From: DASUAO01 sp046484625
GTDB taxonomy: Bacteria > Actinomycetota > Acidimicrobiia > IMCC26256 > PALSA-555
Assembly (NCBI GenBank): GCA_046484625.1
Contig: JAWOIO010000038.1
Coordinates: 1-7,783 of the forward strand
Length of the DNA stretch: 7,783 bases
Reading direction: 5' to 3'
Positions 1-5,255 of this stretch are shown in pieces. Made by a program: the position numbers and the translations under genes. Position 1 is the stretch's first letter, and every line of letters starts with the position of its first letter. The notes under the pieces are model-generated. The model saw only the letters and a list, made by a program, of their open reading frames with translations. It was not told the origin of the DNA and made no database searches.

Positions 1-701
1 GGCGCCCAGTGCGTGCTGAGGAACACGATCAGCCCGCCGGGGCGGCAGAGGTCGGCCGCCTGCGCGAGGGCCTGCTCCGTGCCGGCGCACTCGAAGACGA
101 CGTCGTACTCGCCCTGCAGCGAGCGACCGCCGAGGCGCTCGGCCGCCTCGCGCTGCGCGGGATGACGCGCGGCCACACCGACGTCGTCGACGGCCGCGCG
201 CGCCGCGGCGATCGCAGCCAGCCCGATCGCGCCGGCACCGACGACCGCGGCCCGCTGGCCGCTCGCGAGGTTCGCGAGGCGCACGCCGTGGGTGGCGACG
301 CCGAGCGGCTCCACGAGGCAGGCGTCGCCGGGCGGAACGGCCGGGGGGAGCGCGACGATCGAGTCGCGGGGCACGGCGACCGACTCCGCCATCCCGCCGT
401 CGGCGGCGATGCCGAGGATCCGCTGCGTGCCGGTGCGGCACCGATGGCCCGAGCCGGCGACACACTGGTCGCACGTCCCGCACGGGACGTTGGGGTTCAC
501 GGCGACCGCGGTGCCGTCGGGGAGGGTCCCCGCGAACTCGTGTCCGAGGGTCACGGGCATCGGCCCGAACTCCAGCAGGTGGAGGTCCGAGCCGCAGATG
601 CTCGCCGAGGCGACCTCGAGCAGCACCGACGCGGCATCGGGCTCCGGGTCGGCGACCTCGACGATCTGCACGCCCTGCTCGGTGCTCCGGACCGCCCGCA
701 C
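1..701 (-). CDS. Zinc-dependent medium-chain alcohol dehydrogenase, partial (C-terminus outside window)
   Basis: Probable NAD(P)-dependent alcohol or polyol dehydrogenase of the threonine/sorbitol dehydrogenase-like zinc MDR family (COG1063 type), cytosolic. The 233 visible residues start at a GTG (VRAVRSTEQG). Catalytic zinc ligands are Cys36 in ICGSDLH, His54-Glu55 in LGHEFAG and Glu131 in VEPLG. Structural zinc cysteines are 74, 77, 80 and 88 (C-x2-C-x2-C-x7-C). The Rossmann motif GAGAIG lies at 155-160. The reading frame runs off the left edge, so roughly the last third of a typical 340-residue protein is missing. The GTG start is chosen because the family usually begins a few residues before this first strand. 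The in-frame codons just upstream offer no better start, and the nearby ATG at 735 is out of frame and stops after ten codons. The Shine-Dalgarno is weak. It is transcribed divergently from the PhyH/ADH operon. Family is certain, substrate unknown. Confidence 0.9.
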   Translation of the reverse strand, partial: MRAVRSTEQGVQIVEVADPEPDAASVLLEVASASICGSDLHLLEFGPMPVTLGHEFAGTLPDGTAVAVNPNVPCGTCDQCVAGSGHRCRTGTQRILGIAADGGMAESVAVPRDSIVALPPAVPPGDACLVEPLGVATHGVRLANLASGQRAAVVGAGAIGLAAIAAARAAVDDVGVAARHPAQREAAERLGGRSLQGEYDVVFECAGTEQALAQAADLCRPGGLIVFLSTHWA

Positions 702-752
702 GTCAGGCCCCGGCCGTCCGTCGACGAAGTGCCATGATCCCCACCGGCCGTG

Positions 753-758
753 AGTGTA
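753..758 (-). promoter_or_regulatory. Possible -10 element for the leftward dehydrogenase gene
   Basis: The 73-base gap between the divergent starts at 701 and 775 must hold at least one promoter. On the minus strand, TACACT fits the actinobacterial TANNNT -10 pattern and would start transcription near 746, leaving a leader of about 45 bases. No convincing -35 is visible. For the rightward operon, CATGAT at 733-738 is the best, weak, candidate. I see no KstR-like repeat in this gap. Confidence 0.25.
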
Positions 759-763
759 CGAGC

Positions 764-769
764 GGGAGG
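764..769 (+). promoter_or_regulatory. Ribosome binding site that fixes the PhyH start
   Basis: GGGAGG lies five bases before the GTG at 775. It is too close to, or downstream of, the alternative GTG at 754 and too far (17 bases) from the ATG at 787. It therefore supports the 775 start. Confidence 0.75.
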
Positions 770-774
770 CGACA

Positions 775-1659
775 GTGACCGGGGTGATGACGCCGGCTGA
801 GCGCGAGGCCTGGGACCGGGACGGCTTCCTCGTCCTCCCGGGCTTCGTCGACGCCGAGACGTGTCGCGCGATGGAGGCGCGGGCGGTGGAGCTGTGCCGT
901 CGGGCCGCCGCCGGTGAGTCGATCCGGCACTCGCTCGTCGATCCGGAGCGCAACCCGTGGTCGGACGCAGTCCAACCGGAGGACCGGGTCTCGAAGATCT
1001 TCATCCTGCACGACTGGGATCCGCAGTTCGGACCGTTCGCGCGCGACGAGCGGCTGACCGCGACGATCGGCGACCTCTTGGGTCCCGACGTCGATTGCTT
1101 CCTCTCGCAGTTCATCTTCAAGAACCCCGAGGCGATCGGCCAGCCGTGGCACCAGGACGCGCTCTACTTCCCCTTCGAGCCACCGGAGCAGGTGGGGGTG
1201 TGGGTGGCGGTCACCGACGCGACGCCGACGAACGGCCCGCTGTCGGTGCTCCCCGGGTCGCATCGGGAACCCGTGCACGAGCACGTCGCCGACCGTCGAC
1301 CGGACGCGAACCTGGGGTACACCGAGATCGTCGACGTGGACTTCTCGGGTGCGGTGCAGGTGCTGATGCGTGCCGGTGACGTGCTCCTGTTCCACAGCCA
1401 CCTGATGCACCGTTCCACCGACAACGTGTCCGACGGTCGACGGGCGGCGATGGTCTACCACTACGCGCCCGCGGGGACGATCGATCACACCTATGCGCGG
1501 ATGCGGGAGCAGTCCGACGTGATGGGGGAGATGCCCGACGACGTGCAGGCGGCCGCCGAGTCGGGCGAGGACGCGTCGCCGTACGTGTGGATGCCCGTGC
1601 TGCGCGCGGGCCGGCCGGTCGGGGCTTCGGCCCCCACGAACCAACTGGGAGAGGCCTGA
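775..1659 (+). CDS. Phytanoyl-CoA dioxygenase (PhyH) family Fe(II)/2-oxoglutarate oxygenase
   Basis: A 294-residue cytosolic non-heme iron dioxygenase. PhyH-family enzymes couple oxidative decarboxylation of 2-oxoglutarate to hydroxylation of a substrate such as an acyl-CoA, a small amine or another metabolite. The N-terminal AEREAWDRDGFLVLPGF segment is typical of the family. The metal-binding HxD is His126-Asp128 in PWHQDALYFP, and the distal iron ligand is His212 in LMHRSTDNVSDGRR. Arg222 or Arg223 just after it is the expected 2-oxoglutarate carboxylate anchor. A conserved PLSVLPGSH turn lies between them. All catalytic residues are present and the length is normal for bacterial members. 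The GTG start is favoured by a GGGAGG site five bases upstream. The stop overlaps the next gene's ATG (TGATG), so the two are translationally coupled and probably act in one pathway. Substrate cannot be assigned. Confidence 0.92.
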   Translation: MTGVMTPAEREAWDRDGFLVLPGFVDAETCRAMEARAVELCRRAAAGESIRHSLVDPERNPWSDAVQPEDRVSKIFILHDWDPQFGPFARDERLTATIGDLLGPDVDCFLSQFIFKNPEAIGQPWHQDALYFPFEPPEQVGVWVAVTDATPTNGPLSVLPGSHREPVHEHVADRRPDANLGYTEIVDVDFSGAVQVLMRAGDVLLFHSHLMHRSTDNVSDGRRAAMVYHYAPAGTIDHTYARMREQSDVMGEMPDDVQAAAESGEDASPYVWMPVLRAGRPVGASAPTNQLGEA

Positions 1660-2756
1660 TGGCGGGGACGGTGCGGGCCGGCGTGTTCACCGGCGACGGG
1701 CACTGGGACGTGCGGGACCTCCCGGAGCCGACGCCGCCCGAGGACGGCGCCGTGCTGAGGGTCGAGGCCGTCGGGCTGTGCGGCAGCGACCTGGGCCAGC
1801 TCCACGGTGGAGTGGGGGTGCCGGGCGAGACGTTCCCGGTCGTGCCCGGGCACGAGATCGTGGGTCGGATCGAGGCGATCACGCCCGAGGCGAAGACGGC
1901 GTGGGGACTCGACGAGGGCGATCGGGTCTGCGTCGACGAGATCCTGCGTTGTGGGCGGTGCGCGTCGTGCCGGGCGGGCGACGGCGACTGCACGTCGATG
2001 CACGTGTACGGGTACACACTCGGCCTCGACCGCGACAGCGGCTGCTGGGGCGGGTACGCCGAGAAGATGGCGCTCCTTCCGCGCACCAACCTCCACCGCG
2101 TCCCCGACGACGTGCCGGCGGCGGAGCTCACGATGTTCGAGCCGATGGCGAACGCAGTGCACTGGGTCGCGCGCGCTGGCGTCGCCCTGGGCGACACGGT
2201 GGTCGTGGAGGGCCCCGGGCACCAGGGTCTCGCCTGCGTCGTGGCGGCGCGGGCGGCAGGCGCCACCAACGTGATCGTGACCGGCACCGGAGCCGATGGC
2301 GCCCGGTTCGCCGCCGCCCGAGCACTCGGTGCCGACGCGACGATCGACGTGGAGTCGGAGGATCCCGTCGCACGCGTCGGCGAGCTGACCGGAGGCCGCA
2401 TGGCCGACGTCGTCATGGACGTCGCCGCCGTCGCGACCTCGACGATCCCGCTCGCGATCGCGATGGTCAAGACTCGGGGGACGGTCCTCCTCGCGGGGCT
2501 CAAGCACTTCAAGCCCGTCGAGGGTCTCATCACCGACCTCGTGGTGTTCCGCCAGCTCACCCTGGTCGGGGGTGCGGGCTTCACGCCCGCGTCGATGGCG
2601 GTCGCCGTCGACCTGCTCGCGGCCGGCCGCTTCGACCGAACCGCGCTGGTGGGCGACGTCGTGACGCTCGACACCCTGGACGAAGGGATCGGCCTGCTCG
2701 CCCGCGCGATCCCCGGCCGCGACTCGGTGCACGTCAGCCTCGTGCACGGAGCCTGA
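1659..2756 (+). CDS. Zinc-dependent medium-chain alcohol dehydrogenase
   Basis: A 365-residue NAD(P)-dependent zinc dehydrogenase, complete. The GroES-like domain carries catalytic zinc ligands Cys41 in LCGSDL, His65-Glu66 in PGHEIVG and Glu161 in FEPMANAVHW. The structural zinc cluster uses Cys98, 101, 104 and 111, giving C-x2-C-x2-C-x6-C, one residue shorter in the last gap than the usual x7. The Rossmann nucleotide-binding domain follows, with GPGHQG at 185-190. The start is the ATG overlapping the PhyH stop, preceded four bases earlier by GGGAGAGG inside the end of PhyH, so the genes are co-transcribed and coupled. It probably oxidises the alcohol made by the dioxygenase or a closely related intermediate; this is inferred from the operon only. 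It ends 16 bases before the convergent Rieske gene. It belongs to the same superfamily as the leftward dehydrogenase at 1-701 but has clearly diverged from it. Confidence 0.93.
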   Translation: MAGTVRAGVFTGDGHWDVRDLPEPTPPEDGAVLRVEAVGLCGSDLGQLHGGVGVPGETFPVVPGHEIVGRIEAITPEAKTAWGLDEGDRVCVDEILRCGRCASCRAGDGDCTSMHVYGYTLGLDRDSGCWGGYAEKMALLPRTNLHRVPDDVPAAELTMFEPMANAVHWVARAGVALGDTVVVEGPGHQGLACVVAARAAGATNVIVTGTGADGARFAAARALGADATIDVESEDPVARVGELTGGRMADVVMDVAAVATSTIPLAIAMVKTRGTVLLAGLKHFKPVEGLITDLVVFRQLTLVGGAGFTPASMAVAVDLLAAGRFDRTALVGDVVTLDTLDEGIGLLARAIPGRDSVHVSLVHGA

Positions 2757-2772
2757 CTGGATCGTCTTGGCG

Positions 2773-4161
2773 TCAGCCGCCGGACAGTTCCGACGGGGTG
2801 ATCCCGAGGTAGTGCTCGAGGTTGCGGTGGAGGCGCTCGATGCGCATCTCCTCCCGCGAGAGCGCCAGATGCGTGAAGCCGGGTTGGTGCAGGCCGCGTT
2901 GGGCCCGCATGAGGTTCGCGATGTCCTGGTTGAACACCGCACCCACGTCGGCGGTCGCCGGATCGAGGGTCACGTCGACCGGCCGCGCGCGCTCGGCATC
3001 GTGGCGATCCCTGTCCGACGGGGCGCGCGAGCAGAAGATCAGGTCGAGAAGGCAGTCGTCGGGTGTCGCCCCGGGCCGGGTGCGCACGCAGGCCAGGCTC
3101 TCCACGAGGAAGACCGGTGAGATGTTCGGGAAGCAGTTGAACTGGTGCAGGTCGGTGACCTGCGCGTCCGTGAACGGCGCGAGGTCGACGCCGTTCGTCG
3201 CGGCCCGCTCGCGGATGAGCCGGGCGAGGAGATCGCGCACCGACTCCTCGTCGCGACGCTGAGGGACCGGGCCGGGGTCCTCGCTCCCGGGGCGGCCGAC
3301 CCGCTCGCCCTGGGTCGCCACGAACGACTCCCAGATCTCCTGGTCGGTCGCGCCGTCGCGCAGACGTGGGCTCGGGATCCCGTAGGGCTGGTTGAGGTGG
3401 CCGTGGCGATCCCAGACCTCCTGAGGGCCGTTCACGTCGTCGGTCGACGGGATCATCTGACGGTGGATCCCCTGCACGTGGTACGTCTCGCTGAACGCGT
3501 CGATGCCGGTCTTCCAGTTGCACGGCAGCGGGATCGTGACGATCGCCTGCCCGACGTACTCGTCGGTCCGGAGCCACGCCGTCTCGGCGGGCACCGGGGC
3601 CAGGAACTCGGCGAGCGGCTCGGCGTCGAGATCGAGGTTCACGAACACGAGCGGGCCCCAGGTGTCGACCTGCGCGGGGACCAGCCCGTACTCCTCGTTC
3701 CGGATCACACCGAAGCCCCGACGCGACGGCACCTCGCGCAGCGTGCCGTCGAGGTTCCAGCACCACCGGTGGTACTGGCACCGGATCTCGGTCCGGCCCG
3801 CGCCGCAGCCGTTGGCCAGCTCGTTGCCGCGGTGGAGGCAGACGTTCTGGAAGGCGCGCAGGGCTCCGTCGTCGCCCCGAACGACGAGCACCGACAGCGG
3901 GCCGCACGTGTACTCGAACCAGTCGCCCGGCTCGCGCACGTGGTCGACGGTGCAGGCGACCTGCCAGACCCGTGGCCACAGGAGCTCGGCCTCGCGCGCC
4001 GCCCACTCGGGCGACGTGTAGCGCTCGGCCGGCACCCGTACCGGGGTGCGGCGGGCTTCCACGGCACCGATGGTGGACCCGACCGGCGCGTCGTCGGTGC
4101 GTTCTCCGGCGAACGCCGGGCCGCCTGGCGCGGTGTCGCGGATGGTCGTCACGGCTCGCAT
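2773..4161 (-). CDS. Rieske non-heme iron oxygenase, large (alpha) subunit
   Basis: A 462-residue aromatic-ring-hydroxylating-type oxygenase (COG4638 type). The Rieske [2Fe-2S] cluster is bound by Cys108-x-His110 and Cys128-x2-His131 with a 17-residue spacing. The mononuclear iron site is in NWKTGIDAFSETYH: His228 and His233, with Asp413 in VFNQDIANLMRAQRGL as the third ligand. The residue two before the first His, which in naphthalene dioxygenase is the bridging Asp, is Glu225. The family inserts O2 into aromatic, steroidal or quaternary-amine substrates using electrons from a reductase, with or without a ferredoxin. Neither partner, nor a beta subunit, is in the window. The ATG at 4161 has no Shine-Dalgarno, and the bases before it read ACCTCCT, the complement of one. 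A start further in, for example the GTG of Val34 before EARRTPVRVP, cannot be excluded. It is divergent from the SDR gene. Substrate unknown. Confidence 0.93.
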   Translation of the reverse strand: MRAVTTIRDTAPGGPAFAGERTDDAPVGSTIGAVEARRTPVRVPAERYTSPEWAAREAELLWPRVWQVACTVDHVREPGDWFEYTCGPLSVLVVRGDDGALRAFQNVCLHRGNELANGCGAGRTEIRCQYHRWCWNLDGTLREVPSRRGFGVIRNEEYGLVPAQVDTWGPLVFVNLDLDAEPLAEFLAPVPAETAWLRTDEYVGQAIVTIPLPCNWKTGIDAFSETYHVQGIHRQMIPSTDDVNGPQEVWDRHGHLNQPYGIPSPRLRDGATDQEIWESFVATQGERVGRPGSEDPGPVPQRRDEESVRDLLARLIRERAATNGVDLAPFTDAQVTDLHQFNCFPNISPVFLVESLACVRTRPGATPDDCLLDLIFCSRAPSDRDRHDAERARPVDVTLDPATADVGAVFNQDIANLMRAQRGLHQPGFTHLALSREEMRIERLHRNLEHYLGITPSELSGG

Positions 4162-4164
4162 GGT

Positions 4165-4171
4165 AGGAGGT
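4165..4171 (+). promoter_or_regulatory. Orphan Shine-Dalgarno-like AGGAGGT between divergent genes
   Basis: AGGAGGT is a textbook ribosome binding site on the plus strand, but no start codon follows within 5-10 bases. The overlapping GTG at 4170 is too close and the SDR ATG at 4209 is 37 bases away. On the minus strand the same bases form an anti-Shine-Dalgarno sequence just before the Rieske ATG. Function, if any, is unclear. Confidence 0.35.
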
Positions 4172-4195
4172 GGAGCCGAACCGGGACGAGGCTCC

Positions 4196-4201
4196 TAGGC
4201 T
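4196..4201 (+). promoter_or_regulatory. Predicted -10 of a leaderless promoter for the SDR gene
   Basis: TAGGCT matches TANNNT and ends exactly seven bases before the SDR ATG at 4209. This is the geometry of leaderless actinobacterial genes, in which transcription starts at the A of the start codon. It would explain the lack of a Shine-Dalgarno sequence at the normal distance. No clear -35 is visible. Confidence 0.5.
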
Positions 4202-4208
4202 GCGCGTC

Positions 4209-5111
4209 ATGACTGGAGCACTCGAGGGACGGCGGGTCCTCGTCACCGGCGCGGGACGGGGGATGGGGCGGGAGCACGCACGGCTGTTCGCCGCCGAAGG
4301 CGCACGCGTCGTCGTGAACGACACCGGCGCCGAGCGCGACGGCACCGGCCACGACCCGGCGGTCGTCGGCGCGATCGCCAAGGAGCTCACGGACGTCGGC
4401 GCCGAGGTGCTCGCGAGCGACGACGACGTCGCGACCATGGCGGGGGCCGAGGCCGCGGTCGCGGCGGCGATCGACGCCTGGGGTGGGCTCGACGTCGTCG
4501 TGAACAACGCCGGGATCCTGCGAGACCGGATGTTCGTGAACATGACGGAGGACGAGTGGGACGCGGTCATCCGCGGGCACCTCAAGTCGACGTTCTGCAC
4601 GACGCGGGTGGCGGCCGGGCACTGGCGCGACCGGACGAAGTCGGGCGACGAGGTCCGCGCCGCAGTCGTCAACGTGTCGTCGACGTCGGGGCTCATGGGC
4701 GCGGTGGGGCAGAGCAACTACGGCGCGGCGAAGGCCGGGATCGCAGCGATGACCGTGATCCTGGCCAAGGAGCTCGGCCGGTACGGGGTGCGCTGCAACG
4801 CGATCGTGCCGGTCGCCCGCACCCGGATGACCGAGGAGGTGGCCGGGATCGCCGACGTCGTGCGCGCGCCCGACGACCCCGCCGAGTTCGACGTCTTCCA
4901 CCCCGCGCACGTGGCTCCGGTGGTGGCGTGGCTCGCGACGGAGGGGTGCCCTGCGACCGGCCGCGTCCTCTACGTGCGCGGCGGCGAGGTGCGCCTCGTC
5001 GAGGGCTGGCACTACGTGCAGTCCTGGGAGCACGGCGGTCCGACCTCGATCGCCGAGGTCGACGCGGCGCTCGGTGCGATGCTCGGGCCGGCCGCGGACT
5101 CCGGTTCGTGA
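4209..5111 (+). CDS. Short-chain dehydrogenase/reductase, hydroxyacyl-CoA or hydroxysteroid dehydrogenase-like
   Basis: A 300-residue classical-type SDR, cytosolic, interconverting a secondary alcohol and a ketone. The cofactor motif TGAGRGMG is at 13-20. Asp38 after the second strand (VVVND) suggests NAD(H) preference. NNAG is at 99-102, and the catalytic Ser158, Tyr171 and Lys175 lie in NVSSTSG and YGAAK. The position usually held by the tetrad Asn in helix 4 appears to be His124 (IRGHLKSTF), a substitution I recall from multifunctional-enzyme-2-like (3R)-hydroxyacyl-CoA dehydrogenases. The C-terminus, about 50 residues longer than a minimal FabG, also fits that group. The ATG at 4209 is chosen because MTGALEGRRVLVTG is a standard N-terminus and a leaderless -10 sits seven bases upstream. 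The in-frame GTG at 4170 would add 13 atypical residues. A role in beta-oxidation or steroid side-chain or ring oxidation is plausible but not shown. Confidence 0.9.
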   Translation: MTGALEGRRVLVTGAGRGMGREHARLFAAEGARVVVNDTGAERDGTGHDPAVVGAIAKELTDVGAEVLASDDDVATMAGAEAAVAAAIDAWGGLDVVVNNAGILRDRMFVNMTEDEWDAVIRGHLKSTFCTTRVAAGHWRDRTKSGDEVRAAVVNVSSTSGLMGAVGQSNYGAAKAGIAAMTVILAKELGRYGVRCNAIVPVARTRMTEEVAGIADVVRAPDDPAEFDVFHPAHVAPVVAWLATEGCPATGRVLYVRGGEVRLVEGWHYVQSWEHGGPTSIAEVDAALGAMLGPAADSGS

Positions 5112-5126
5112 CGCGGCGCTGACCGT

Positions 5127-5150
5127 AGGGCGGCGCCCCTCGGCCGCCTT
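5127..5150 (+). terminator. Hairpin downstream of the SDR gene
   Basis: AGGGCGGC at 5127-5134 pairs with GCCGCCTT at 5143-5150 (8 bp with one G-U, 8-base loop), 15 bases after the SDR stop. There is no U-run beyond the two terminal T. These bases also open the -35 box of the next gene. A weak terminator or attenuating structure is possible. Confidence 0.4.
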
Positions 5151-5177
5151 GAAACGCGTTCCACTTCCGGGCAGACT
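5149..5177 (+). promoter_or_regulatory. Promoter of the first solute-binding protein gene
   Basis: TTGAAA at 5149-5154 and CAGACT at 5172-5177 are separated by exactly 17 bases. Transcription would begin near 5184, leaving a leader of about 72 bases. The same arrangement with similar sequence recurs before the paralogous gene at 6661-6689. This conservation is the main reason to believe it. Confidence 0.65.
5150..5163 (+). promoter_or_regulatory. KstR-like operator (TetR-family inverted repeat)
   Basis: TGAAACGCGTTCCA fits all eight fixed positions of TNNAACNNGTTNNA, the published consensus for the mycobacterial cholesterol-catabolism repressor KstR. It overlaps the -35 and spacer of the promoter, a position suited to repression. 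The regulator itself is not in the window, so identity with KstR is inferred; another TetR-type repressor with a similar half-site could bind. Confidence 0.5.
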
Positions 5178-5255
5178 CGCGCGATCCCGGCCCATCGGTC
5201 GGGTGCAACACTCCAAGACGGCCGCCAGGCCACCAATCGCACAGGGGGGAACTCG

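Noticed and set aside
9..737. A plus-strand open frame across the left edge
   Set aside because: It is the shadow of the minus-strand zinc dehydrogenase, which has all zinc ligands and the nucleotide-binding motif.
754..774. Earlier GTG start for the PhyH gene
   Set aside because: It lies upstream of the GGGAGG site, which is spaced correctly for the GTG at 775.
2757..2772. Possible bidirectional terminator between the convergent genes
   Set aside because: Only a 5-bp CTGAC/GTCAG dyad with a long loop is visible, partly inside the coding ends; too weak to call.
4170..4208. GTG start at 4170 for the SDR gene
   Set aside because: It adds 13 residues unlike SDR N-termini, overlaps its only Shine-Dalgarno-like sequence and removes the good leaderless promoter fit at 4209.
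1211..4717. A 1168-codon open frame on the minus strand spanning several genes
   Set aside because: It crosses the PhyH, dehydrogenase, Rieske and SDR genes out of frame, is rich in Arg, Pro, Ser and Ala as GC-rich antisense frames are, and shows no recognisable domain of its own.
5178..5255. Riboswitch in the 72-base leader of the first binding-protein gene
   Set aside because: No recognisable conserved riboswitch core or strong structured fold is visible, and the leader differs from that of the paralogue.
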